Below, piece after piece: positions 5,367-12,722 of a stretch of DNA of 14,143 bases. Below the pieces are notes generated by a model. It was given only the letters and a program-made list of their open reading frames with translations. It did not search any database and was not told where the DNA came from. Position numbers and translations under genes: made by a program. Source of the stretch: Fimbriimonadaceae bacterium (lineage in GTDB: Bacteria > Armatimonadota > Fimbriimonadia > Fimbriimonadales > Fimbriimonadaceae); the NCBI GenBank assembly GCA_019694835.1, contig JAIBBE010000139.1, positions 1-14,143 of the forward strand. Direction: 5' to 3'. The stretch's first letter is position 1; every line of letters begins with the position of its first letter.

Positions 5367-7691
5367 ATGCTTTGGCTAATCACCGTTTTAATCCTCTGCT
5401 CGATGCCCCTCTTGCCTCAAGCGAAGAAGGCACAAGGCACCCAAAGAATTCCTGCTCGCGCGACTACCAAGGCACCTGACGCCAAACCGTTGAACCCAAA
5501 CTCCAATCCCTCTGCCATTATTGGAACTCTTCGAGATAATTGCACGACAACCCTTCCTTTAACTCTCAAAGGTATGACAATTAACGCTGGCCCGATGACA
5601 GTCGCATTGGGCCTGGACGAGCCGGTCAACGAGATCGCGTGGCAGTGCGGCACCACGAAGAAGCGACTAGCGAGTGCCAAAGCGTTTAATGCAGTAAGCA
5701 CCAACCGTCAAGACCGCAACGGCACCGTCATCTTCACACTATTCTTTCAACCGCCACGAGAGCAGCCTAAAGCAAGCAGCAGTTATCGCATTGAAGTAAT
5801 AGCAAAAACAGGAGACATCATAGATGGTGTAACGCTTGCCCGGCACCAGCAGCCATACATCCCATCGATTGACGGGTTAGGCAGAGTCTATTTCATCGCG
5901 GACTTTGGTCCGGATCTCAACAAACCTATAGGCAAAGCCATCTTCAGAGATCGTGAACAGCTGATCAAAACAGGCGAAGCCCGTGGAGACGCGACGCTGC
6001 AATCCTTAGACCTCCTAAGAGTCAACTCACTGGGAGCTGTTGCGTACAGATCAAAATATCGGTCCGCACAATGCAGATGCGTCAAGGAAGGCATATTCAA
6101 GGATGATCAGCTCGTGCTTGAAGGGCAGTTTGGCCCTCCCGTCATAAATGCGTCTGGGGAAGTAGTGGCCGCACGCGGAGATGCTCTTGTCAGCTCTACT
6201 CGCGGCGTTATCGTCAATACAAACCAGATGTTAGACGGGCGTAAGCTTACCTTTCCTCTCGTTCCTCTTAACCTGACAGATGCCGGGCAACTTGCATTTC
6301 ATGCGCCTTATGAAGTCATCCTACGCGCCCCCAACGGCAACACTGGTAGGGCTGAGACGGTTGCTTACTTTCTGGGAGATAAGCATATTCGCGATGAAGT
6401 GAGTAACCAGATCCTCGACGGCGTAACAGCACTCTTGAACAACAAGGGGCAGATGCTTTTTTGGGGGCCGTTGGGTTGGCAAACTCAGGACGCCCAGAAA
6501 CTTGATACAGCATGTACGCTGGTTAACAACTTTGCTCTTAATAATGATGGTGTGGTCGCATACGCTTGCCCCTTCGAGTGGAAACCAGAGGTTCACCGTT
6601 TGCGGATCACCCCCGGACGTGTCACGGAAAGAATGTTGGTTACATCGCAACAGCCTTTACTGACTCTTCTCGAAACCGATAAGGTCAGGCTTGCTGCTCG
6701 CGTAGCTATCAATGACAGAGGACAGATTGCATTCGCAGTCTCATTCAGGGGTCTGGCGACCAAAACTGCTCGTCGAGGCGACTGGCTCGACACGGCCATA
6801 ATACTCGCAACTCCCAACGACTTGAAACCCCTGCCGCCACCGAAGGCTGATCCGGAATGCTCCCCTTGCATCAGCATCTCAAAGCAGAGCAAGTCCCCCA
6901 ACGAGCAGGTTGTAAGCCTTCAACTCTGCCACACACTGATGGGTGTATTGAAGGAGCTAGGCGATTACCGCATACAATTCATGAACAAGTTTGGACTCAT
7001 AAATCTATTTCCGACGGTCTATTTTAATACTACTCGTATCGAACTTGAGCGCTTGGAAAAGGGGGAGTTTAACTACCCTATCGAAAAGATGCAGCAGATG
7101 GTAGCGTTCTATGATGCATACAAGGCCAATAGGGCCGCATGGGACCAAGGCAAATTACCAGAACGGCACTGGGCTGTTCATTTCGAAGGTGCTGTCGATG
7201 CCGATAGGCAACTTGCAAAGCTAACAGCTCCTGAAGAAATGTTAAAACTGAGTTCGCTGTTGAATGATGTGTTGAATTCGGGGATCACAGCCCACGTCCA
7301 TTATGACCTTGCTCGTGCGCTGCGCTTTGCTACCTCGAAGAGCATTCATCCTGAAGTGAAGCTCGAATCGCTTAAGGTCGATTTTCTTAAGACAGTACCC
7401 ACCCTGCGTGAATCGGCTACAGCGTCTCAGTCAGATATCCAATCGGCCACATACCCAGGAATCAATAGAGTATCAAGAGCAATGGTAGATGCAGTCGGCA
7501 GCGTCGTTGCCGCACTGTATGACGATGAGAGTAATGTGATTCGATTGCGAAATGCAGCATGGGAGGCTGCTTTTGATGGCACGGTGCTGACGAGCTATGA
7601 TGGCATCAGCCGTCTGACAGATCAGCCTGTTGGTGACCACGATGCCTTAAGCAGCAAGGGCCGATCAGCCTGTCATGTGAGACAAAACTAG
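5367..7691 (+). CDS. Large exported protein: probable beta-propeller plus helical C-terminal domain
   Basis: 774-residue protein of unknown function. A hydrophobic N-terminus (1-17) followed by a Pro/Lys linker suggests export or anchoring, though it lacks basic residues and a clean cleavage site. Residues 160-480 hold about seven copies of a short motif, roughly [I/L/V][N/D]xxG-x-[V/L]-[A/hydrophobic]: IDGLGRVYF (168), VNSLGAVAY (219), INASGEVVA (260), LTDAGQLAF (303), LNNKGQMLF (357), LNNDGVVAY (391), INDRGQIAF (448). Each is the expected strand-turn of a beta-propeller-like repeat (compare DUF7453-type proteins). A PP-rich hinge (487-492) leads to a mainly helical domain (510-740), with HVHYDLARAL (643-652) slightly reminiscent of DUF5995. 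There is no ribosome-binding site; an in-frame short frame stops six bases before. Visibly lower GC than the backbone suggests acquired cargo. The stop overlaps that of the convergent gene at 7688. Confidence 0.7.
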   Translation: MLWLITVLILCSMPLLPQAKKAQGTQRIPARATTKAPDAKPLNPNSNPSAIIGTLRDNCTTTLPLTLKGMTINAGPMTVALGLDEPVNEIAWQCGTTKKRLASAKAFNAVSTNRQDRNGTVIFTLFFQPPREQPKASSSYRIEVIAKTGDIIDGVTLARHQQPYIPSIDGLGRVYFIADFGPDLNKPIGKAIFRDREQLIKTGEARGDATLQSLDLLRVNSLGAVAYRSKYRSAQCRCVKEGIFKDDQLVLEGQFGPPVINASGEVVAARGDALVSSTRGVIVNTNQMLDGRKLTFPLVPLNLTDAGQLAFHAPYEVILRAPNGNTGRAETVAYFLGDKHIRDEVSNQILDGVTALLNNKGQMLFWGPLGWQTQDAQKLDTACTLVNNFALNNDGVVAYACPFEWKPEVHRLRITPGRVTERMLVTSQQPLLTLLETDKVRLAARVAINDRGQIAFAVSFRGLATKTARRGDWLDTAIILATPNDLKPLPPPKADPECSPCISISKQSKSPNEQVVSLQLCHTLMGVLKELGDYRIQFMNKFGLINLFPTVYFNTTRIELERLEKGEFNYPIEKMQQMVAFYDAYKANRAAWDQGKLPERHWAVHFEGAVDADRQLAKLTAPEEMLKLSSLLNDVLNSGITAHVHYDLARALRFATSKSIHPEVKLESLKVDFLKTVPTLRESATASQSDIQSATYPGINRVSRAMVDAVGSVVAALYDDESNVIRLRNAAWEAAFDGTVLTSYDGISRLTDQPVGDHDALSSKGRSACHVRQN

Positions 7692-8023
7692 CCCATAAGC
7701 ATTAGTTGCCCTTCTAAACTAAGTCCGCGTGTGCATAGCTTCAAGGAAATGAGCGTGATCAGGATGGTGATCCATAGCGAGTGGAAAAGTGCCGATGTGA
7801 ATAACCAAGATGTACGCGTCTTTGTTCGGAGCCATATTAAATAAGCTATAAGCAGCAGTATCAATGTTATGAATAGCTGGGGTAGTGAAACGAAAAGAAG
7901 GCTCACAAAAAGGGTTGGCCAATAGCCTGTTTCTGTTAGGAAGATATATCCGTACCAGCCTCCTGGAACGGCAAGATTTAAAAGAATGATACTTGGGTAA
8001 ATTGCTGTAGTACTACGCCACAT
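7688..8023 (-). CDS. Small membrane protein, function unknown
   Basis: 111 residues with three likely transmembrane helices at about 8-26, 34-64 (long, interrupted by P) and 72-95. The C-terminus is short and polar. Not recognised. Its base composition is AT-richer than neighbouring backbone genes. It starts 72 bases after the recombinase stop on the same strand, so it may be the third gene of that transcript. Its stop overlaps that of the large convergent gene at 7689-7691 (shared CTAG). The only Shine-Dalgarno candidate, GGAG, is rather far (13 bases) from the ATG. A real but lowly translated gene is likely; a role with the neighbouring Abi-like gene is speculative. Confidence 0.5.
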   Translation of the reverse strand: MWRSTTAIYPSIILLNLAVPGGWYGYIFLTETGYWPTLFVSLLFVSLPQLFITLILLLIAYLIWLRTKTRTSWLFTSALFHSLWITILITLISLKLCTRGLSLEGQLMLMG

Positions 8024-8095
8024 GGATCACATTAGCTCCGTCACGCGACAAGTAACATTCTCTGGCCGAAAGCACAAGAGAGCGTGGTGCGTCAT

Positions 8096-9121
8096 TCAAA
8101 TCCCAATCCGCTCGACTTCATCGAGCGTAATCTCATCCTGGCGGCGGTCGTAGAGCTTGGTGGTGCGGATGGACTCATGACCCGCTATATGTTGCGCCAC
8201 TTCCAGCCGGGCTTGCGGATTTTTGAGATACGCCGTGATTCCGGTGGCGCGGAAGGTGTGATTGCCGATCTTGGTCTTGATGCCAGCCAGCTTTGCCCGC
8301 CGCTGAATCATCCGGTAGGTGTCCTGCTGCCATAATGCATTGCCGGTTAGAACGCCCGTCTTGCCGGCCGCCGTGCGGAATAGCGGTCCGTCCAACTCGC
8401 CATCGATGCCGGCCGCAGCTAGGTATTCATCCAGGTATAGCTCCAGATTGTGATGGCAAGGCACTTCATGCTCCTTGCCGCCCTTCTCATGCAGCCGTAC
8501 CCAGCCGCGGCGACCCTGCACAAAGTAATCGCTCACCTTCATCCCGATCACCGCATTGATCCGCGCGAAACTATAGACCATCACGCCGATCAGTGCGCGA
8601 TCGCGCAACCCCACAAGCGATGGTTCCACCGCTTCGGAACCATCTTCGCGTTTCACCCTGCGCACCAGTTCGATGGAGTCCAGCAGTGCCCGTGCTTCAT
8701 CGGCGGTCAGCACCGGCGTCTTGCCTTTTTTCACGACATGCTTAGGGCCGCGCACCGCATGGGCCGGATTCACCTCGAGCACATGGCCGGTGACCAACCA
8801 ATCGAACAGCATCCGCAGCGCCGCCAGATGCTGTTTCACTGTGGGTGCCGAGAATTCTCCCTGTAGTTCTTTGATAAACGCCGCCACATGGAAGGCCTGC
8901 ACCGCGGAAAGGTTTTGCAGACTTCTCCCCTCGCACCAGGTCGAGAAGCGCCGCACGGCATTCAGATAGGCCTTGCGCGTATGGTCATTGTTGATCTGTG
9001 CCGTGAAAAATTCGATGAAGCGTTGAGCTGCTTTGGGCGTCGGTGTGAATAGCGCGGCAGGGTGAAGCTCGGTGGGGGGGGCGAAGATGAGTGCGGTGTT
9101 CTTGGTCACAAGCGCACCCAT
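8096..9121 (-). CDS. Tyrosine recombinase (phage-type integrase)
   Basis: Site-specific recombinase of 341 residues. N-terminal SAM-like core-binding domain: FTAQINNDHTRKAYLNAVRR (39-58) and TVKQHLAALRMLFDWLV (94-110). C-terminal catalytic domain with all family residues: R187 (FARINAV), K213 (HEKGGK), H288 and R291 (NHTFR), H315 (AGHES) and the nucleophile Y324 (KLYDRR). It is therefore probably active, by cutting and rejoining DNA through a 3'-phosphotyrosine. The ATG at 9121 is chosen as start; a GTG at 9142 is possible. Either way it lies within the end of the upstream Abi-like gene (16 or 37 bases overlap), so translation is coupled. There is no excisionase and no obvious attachment site. 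Such plasmid-borne enzymes act in dimer resolution or cassette insertion; the choice is open. Confidence 0.93.
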   Translation of the reverse strand: MGALVTKNTALIFAPPTELHPAALFTPTPKAAQRFIEFFTAQINNDHTRKAYLNAVRRFSTWCEGRSLQNLSAVQAFHVAAFIKELQGEFSAPTVKQHLAALRMLFDWLVTGHVLEVNPAHAVRGPKHVVKKGKTPVLTADEARALLDSIELVRRVKREDGSEAVEPSLVGLRDRALIGVMVYSFARINAVIGMKVSDYFVQGRRGWVRLHEKGGKEHEVPCHHNLELYLDEYLAAAGIDGELDGPLFRTAAGKTGVLTGNALWQQDTYRMIQRRAKLAGIKTKIGNHTFRATGITAYLKNPQARLEVAQHIAGHESIRTTKLYDRRQDEITLDEVERIGI

Positions 9122-9894
9122 AGGAGAATGCCGGCAAGGCACGACACGAAAACAAAATCGACTTCAGCCGGTTTGAGTGTGAAGGGGGTGATCATGCCAT
9201 GGCGGAAGTGACCGTTGGCCATGTCGTAAAGCTTCTGCAGGGCTGCAATCGTCTCGCTTGCCATCGATTGTTTCTTGTGGGCCTCTGCGAGGACTTTACC
9301 GAACGTCGCGGTAGGCATGGCGAAGATTTCCTTGGATACGGATTCGAGTGCATCAAAAATGTTTTTGCAGGCGTCTCTTCCGCGTTGCGGCCGGTCGTCG
9401 TAGGCGCTCAGCGCCTCCCGGAAAGAGGCGAGAGCCGCCGCAAAACGGGGCTGGCTCAGTTCCCGGAATGCCGCCTCTACTTGGCTGTGCGCCGCAGGTG
9501 GTAGTACGCGATGGAGCTGACCGTCTTCACCGAGATCCCAGACGATGCGATGGCCTGCGAGAATTCGATTGACGCCAGTCCGGTAATCCGCCCTCAGGCC
9601 GGATGGTAGTTCCGGCCACAACCGGCAAATAAGGTCGTAAGCGCGCGGCCAATCCACTTTCTGAATGTCGCGGCCGGCCGCGTAGCGGCAACCTCCGTAG
9701 GGATTCGCCGTAACTTTACAGCCGAGGCTCTGGGTGATGATCTTGTGAAGCCGCGCTTCGTCATACTCAGTCGCCTTCTCGAATACGTGAAACGCGAGAT
9801 CGATAAATTCCTGCCGGAGAGTGGCGGGAGCGTCGTCGTCAACGAATCGCCCGCCATGATCCTCTAGTTGTGAAGTGAAGCTGCGAATAGCCAT
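9106..9894 (-). CDS. Abi_C-like abortive-infection protein, putative
   Basis: 262 residues. The C-terminal part (about 172-260) resembles the Abi-like C-terminal domain (PF14355 type): RDACKNIFDALESVSKEIF (173-191), TFGKVLAEAHK (197-207), LQKLYDMANGHFRHG (219-233) and a final hydrophobic helix (245-259). Members with this tail are often found in defence islands and are proposed to stop phage growth by killing or arresting the cell. The N-terminal half is not recognised; a basic/aromatic patch CRYAAGRDIQKVDWPRAYDL (69-88) may bind nucleic acid. The gene precedes and overlaps the recombinase. It has a near-consensus promoter whose -10 lies in a 30-base palindrome, and almost no leader or ribosome-binding site. 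Tight repression with leaderless-type translation would fit. Function is inferred from domain likeness only. Confidence 0.65.
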   Translation of the reverse strand: MAIRSFTSQLEDHGGRFVDDDAPATLRQEFIDLAFHVFEKATEYDEARLHKIITQSLGCKVTANPYGGCRYAAGRDIQKVDWPRAYDLICRLWPELPSGLRADYRTGVNRILAGHRIVWDLGEDGQLHRVLPPAAHSQVEAAFRELSQPRFAAALASFREALSAYDDRPQRGRDACKNIFDALESVSKEIFAMPTATFGKVLAEAHKKQSMASETIAALQKLYDMANGHFRHGMITPFTLKPAEVDFVFVSCLAGILLWVRL

Positions 9895-9924
9895 AGAGTG
9901 TTATAAAGGACATTATCACACTCT
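9895..9924. promoter_or_regulatory. 30-base palindrome, candidate operator
   Basis: AGAGTGT (9895-9901) and ACACTCT (9918-9924) are perfect inverted arms. The inner bases are also partly symmetric (TATAA against TTATC). It abuts the Abi-like start codon and covers the -10 hexamer, the position expected for a repressor site. Confidence 0.6.
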
Positions 9925-9939
9925 ACTGTCAGAGTTCAA
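9912..9939 (-). promoter_or_regulatory. Promoter of the Abi-like/recombinase operon
   Basis: On the minus strand TTGAAC (9934-9939) and GATAAT (9912-9917) are 16 bases apart. Transcription would start near 9904, only about ten bases before the ATG at 9894, so the message is nearly leaderless. Confidence 0.6.
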
Positions 9940-9975
9940 CTACAGATTATGGCGTGGTTGCGCCGAAACGGAGTT

Positions 9976-10005
9976 AAAAAGAGCGTGATCCTTCTTCGCA
10001 CCGCT
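9976..10005 (-). terminator. Weak intrinsic terminator after the HNH gene
   Basis: Reading the minus strand, a short stem (AGCG-g-TG with CACGCT, one bulge) is followed by CTTTTT, just beyond the HNH stop. The stem is short, so this is tentative. Confidence 0.35.
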
Positions 10006-10016
10006 GGTAGGCCGCT

Positions 10017-10301
10017 TCACGCTGCCGGGCGGTAGTGCCATGGCCAACTGTCACCCTTGCGGCGGTTGTTCTCCTGATGCAGGGCTTGCAGGTTGCCCAG
10101 CTTGTTGCTGCCGCCCTTTGACAGCGGTTTGGCGTGGTCGATCTCCCAGCCCATCGACGTGCTTTGGCCGTACTCGTCCCGTTTCATCAGGCTCCCGCAG
10201 CGATCTTTCCGGTAAAGTCGGCGATCCAGCCCAGGCACCTCTATTGCTCTGCCCCACACATACGCGATGGTGAGCCCGTTGAACTTTGTTCTGTTGTCCA
10301 T
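10017..10301 (-). CDS. Small HNH endonuclease
   Basis: 94-residue HNH nuclease. The core reads GWEIDHAKPLSKGGSNKLGNLQALHQENNRRKGD (shown in parts: GWEIDHAKPLSKGG at 51-64, NKLGNLQALHQENNRRKGD at 66-84): the DH pair with the metal/catalytic histidine, the asparagine of GNLQALH and the final histidine/asparagine with basic RRKGD. Only one cysteine is present, so there is no structural zinc knuckle. At this size it is a stand-alone nuclease domain, and substrate choice cannot be told. An AGGAG lies 14 bases before the ATG, rather far. It sits in the accessory block upstream of the Abi-like gene, same strand, but with about 120 bases and a possible terminator between them. A defence nuclease, a homing-type or a restriction-like enzyme are all possible. 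Confidence 0.8.
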   Translation of the reverse strand: MDNRTKFNGLTIAYVWGRAIEVPGLDRRLYRKDRCGSLMKRDEYGQSTSMGWEIDHAKPLSKGGSNKLGNLQALHQENNRRKGDSWPWHYRPAA

Positions 10302-10514
10302 CGGAATTAAATCAACTCCTGCAAACGTTAAGTTGGGGGAAGCTTGCTGCCACCCACCACACTTTAACCTCTACCACGCGCTTCCTGATTTTACGGCTTC
10401 CCACCCTTGATCCAGGAGCAGGGATAAGAGCAGCTAAGTGATTGTCAATTCAACTCGATACATGCCGTGAACAGAAAATTTTCCATTCAATGTGAATGAG
10501 TCTCATGCCGGGAA
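10302..10514. other. Intergenic region before repeat copy 1
   Basis: About 210 bases with no gene that I can support. It is AT-richer than the backbone and includes the ten-base palindrome GAAAATTTTC (10474-10483). No convincing promoter for the HNH gene was found. Confidence 0.4.
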
Positions 10515-10808
10515 CCAAAACAGGCAACACCAAGGGAGCCGGAGCAACGCTCCGCGTGTCTGTTTGGGATTCGCCCGATCTTCGAGTTGCTAACTACTTC
10601 CCTTCCCGTACAGCCCTGAATCACTAGCCAGCCATCCTCGTGAACTCTGCCGGAGCGGCGGGCCTGCTGCCTTCCAAGGGCCTGTCCGCGCCTGGCTGCG
10701 CCCCGTGTTGGCCCACCCGCTTGCAGCGGTTTGAAGTCGGCCCGCTCTCCGGCGGTCCGTTTTCACAAGACTGGCAATGATGCCGGTTCGCAACATGGAG
10801 AGACGTAA
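10515..10808 (+). repeat. Structured noncoding repeat, copy 1
   Basis: About 295 bases, roughly 85% identical by eye to 12405-12722 from the CTGTTTGG arm onward. It opens with a hairpin: outer arms CCAAAACAG (10515-10523) and CTGTTTGG (10560-10567), inner stem CGGAGC-AAC-GCTCCG (10540-10554). A later hairpin CCGCT-TGC-AGCGG lies near 10719-10731. GCCGGAGCGG near 10661 and GGCCCGCTCTCCGGC ending near 10753 can pair over a long range. The repeat ends at an ATG (10809) preceded by GGAGAG. It has no coding character. The combination of folded structure and position before a gene suggests a promoter or leader element, possibly active as single-stranded DNA. Confidence 0.75.
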
Positions 10809-10919
10809 ATGCACAAGGTAAAAGAGCCGTCACAAAAAGTTCACTGGTCTCTACTGCGCACCCATGCTACGGTGAGCGGAATCATTGCTTCCTTGGACCC
10901 GCGATCATGGGGACGCTTT

Positions 10920-11282
10920 ATGGATATGCCCAAGCCTCTGAAAAAAGTCCTGGCCATAGCCGGAATCGCCACTGGCCTCACCGGAATGAGCTTTGCGGCA
11001 GAGCAGAAGCGCGAAGGCAGCTTCAAGACGCCGGATACCGTAGTGGACGTATCAAAGCTGCCAAAGAAGTTCAGCCCGCAATCGGGGAACTACGAAAAAG
11101 CTCTTACTCCAGCAATTTTGGAAGCCGCTGACAAAGTATGCCACGCGAAGCATTTTTTTCTGAATGATTCTGTAACTGTACAAGCCGACGACCGCGGCGC
11201 CTCGATTACCACCAGTGTGTCTTGTGGCGACGCGCATTCGGCAGCCCATTCCCAACGTACTAAGCCGAAACGAGGGCGGTGA
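10920..11282 (+). CDS. Small exported protein, function unknown
   Basis: 120 residues from this start. MDMPKPLKKVLAIAGIATG continues to SFAAE, a clear Sec signal peptide (basic start, hydrophobic core, cleavage probably after SFA at about residue 26). The mature part is about 94 residues and polar, has two cysteines (one in KVCHAKHFF, one in VSCGD) that could form a disulfide, and a basic tail ending in KPKRGR. The same frame is open from an ATG at 10809 that aligns exactly with the start codon used after the second repeat copy; that would put 37 extra residues before the signal peptide, so I prefer 10920 (10926 is also possible). No family is recognised. It converges on the membrane-anchored gene, with only four bases between the stops. 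Confidence 0.55.
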   Translation: MDMPKPLKKVLAIAGIATGLTGMSFAAEQKREGSFKTPDTVVDVSKLPKKFSPQSGNYEKALTPAILEAADKVCHAKHFFLNDSVTVQADDRGASITTSVSCGDAHSAAHSQRTKPKRGR

Positions 11283-11286
11283 AGGA

Positions 11287-12336
11287 TCAAAGGCGTGTCG
11301 CGCAATTCGTAGCATCGGTCTTCACAAAGTACTTTAGATCGGTCTGAACGCGAAATGGAACTTTTGTGGTTCCCCGCTTACCCTGCACAAGGGCTACGCC
11401 TTTCCGCCAGACCTCCTGCAAATGAATCCTGTAGGACACATTTGTTCCCGGCTTAGCGGCGATCTCGTACTTGATGGTCTTAGTTGAAATCTGTTTTTGG
11501 CGGTAGCTACCTTGTGCGCCGAGTTGGAGCTGAATGGTCTGGATTGGTACATCTAGATTGAGTGACCCTTGCAGCACATACTCATGAACAAATGTTTTTC
11601 CATCTGTGAAGGACTGACGTACTGTTTCATTACCCCGGCAGTTGTCGAGTGTTGCAGTTGCCGATTGCGAGGGCACATCAACTATCTCTGGTTCCGGCTC
11701 GTATTGGACACCTTTTACCAAACTAGGGACATTCTCCATAGAAGGCTGATGTACTCTACTTAGGAGCCGGTCGAGCCATCCTGGCGGCTTCTGTTTCGTT
11801 GGTAAAATTATTATGTTGCCTTCGGATAGGCCGGTGATACCGGCCTCCCTCATTTCTTCAGGCAGTGTATTGTAATCACCCGGAAGAATTCTGACCGCAT
11901 AATTCAGTCTCTTTTGAGAGACGTTGACGCTAATGCCCCCGGCATCCTCTGTGAAGTCCCCCAGCCAGCAATAGACGACCTTATACGCAAAGTCCTTGGA
12001 TTTGCAGTCCGAAATATCGGCCATCCGAACGGCATAGGTGTTATCCAAAGAAACGCTGAAAACACCATCGGTGGGAGATTCAAGTACCTTACGGAAGGCA
12101 GCTACTTGGGTTAGCGCACGGCCTACTTCCACATCTTGAACGTATGCGAGAACAAGCCGATTATTGAGCCAGCGTTGTTGATTGGCCTGAGCGATGCGAC
12201 CGGCAAAAACGATGGCTTTAGGTTTGTCGGGTGTGCCGTCAATAATCCCGTTAATACCTTGCATGATCAACCAGCCGCCAAGTAGGAGCAAGGCGAGCAT
12301 AAAGAACCAGCCCACCTTCTCAATATGAACAGACAT
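11287..12336 (-). CDS. Membrane-anchored protein with extracytoplasmic beta-rich domain, unknown
   Basis: 349 residues. One N-terminal transmembrane helix (8-27, VGWFFMLALLLLGGWLIMQG) with a short cytoplasmic start suggests that the rest is periplasmic. Region 40-175 looks alpha/beta, with cysteines at 111 and 123. A Pro-rich linker follows (about 180-228). The C-terminal domain (230-349) is rich in Thr/Ser/Gln beta strands and is bracketed by cysteines 233 and 345, which may form a disulfide. Its pattern (ending EVWRKGVALVQGKRGTTK, PFRVQTDLKYFV) faintly recalls beta-sheet toxin or adhesin folds, but I do not recognise the family. The start at 12336 is chosen for TGGAGG five bases upstream; 12360 lacks a site. 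The gene runs opposite to the flanking repeats and lies between them. Lower GC suggests acquisition. Confidence 0.7.
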   Translation of the reverse strand: MSVHIEKVGWFFMLALLLLGGWLIMQGINGIIDGTPDKPKAIVFAGRIAQANQQRWLNNRLVLAYVQDVEVGRALTQVAAFRKVLESPTDGVFSVSLDNTYAVRMADISDCKSKDFAYKVVYCWLGDFTEDAGGISVNVSQKRLNYAVRILPGDYNTLPEEMREAGITGLSEGNIIILPTKQKPPGWLDRLLSRVHQPSMENVPSLVKGVQYEPEPEIVDVPSQSATATLDNCRGNETVRQSFTDGKTFVHEYVLQGSLNLDVPIQTIQLQLGAQGSYRQKQISTKTIKYEIAAKPGTNVSYRIHLQEVWRKGVALVQGKRGTTKVPFRVQTDLKYFVKTDATNCATRL

Positions 12337-12404
12337 GTTGCCTCCAGAGTTGAGCCACATCTCCTCCCTTATGAGTGTTTATCCATTGTAGAAGAACGCT
12401 TCCC

Positions 12405-12722
12405 ATCCCAAACAGGCGACCCCTCACGGAGCCGGAGTCGTTTGCAGCGCCGGAGGCGAGGCGCTCCGCGTGTCTGTTTGGGATTCGCCCTGATCTTCGA
12501 GTTGCTACTACTTCCCTTCCCGTACAGCCCTGAATCATTAGCCAGCCATCCTTCGTGAAATCTGCCGGAGCGGCGGGCCTGCTGCCTTCAAGGGCCTGCC
12601 CGCGCCGGGCGCTGCCCCGTGTTGGCCCACCAGCTATGGCTGTTTGAAGTCGGCCCGCTCCCCGGCTATACCGTTTCACGATGGCTGGCAATGATGCCGG
12701 CCTGGCACGAAAGGAAACGAAT
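12405..12722 (+). repeat. Structured noncoding repeat, copy 2
   Basis: Second, longer copy of the element. Its outer arms are a perfect 11-base inverted repeat, ATCCCAAACAG (12405-12415) and CTGTTTGGGAT (12474-12484), enclosing 58 bases with inner stems (GCGCC/GGCGC, GGAGC/GCTCC) unlike copy 1. After this it is nearly colinear with copy 1. The later hairpin is CAGC-TATG-GCTG (about 12631-12642): compared with copy 1 the second pair changed from C-G to A-T on both sides, a compensated change. GCCGGAGCGG near 12566 pairs at long range with GGCCCGCTCCCCGGC ending near 12666. The element ends at the ATG of the 88-residue gene with AAAGGAAA as ribosome-binding site. Confidence 0.78.

Noticed and set aside
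10590..10833. Short minus-strand frames over repeat copy 1
   Set aside because: Indels between the two repeat copies change the reading frame, so selection is not on protein.
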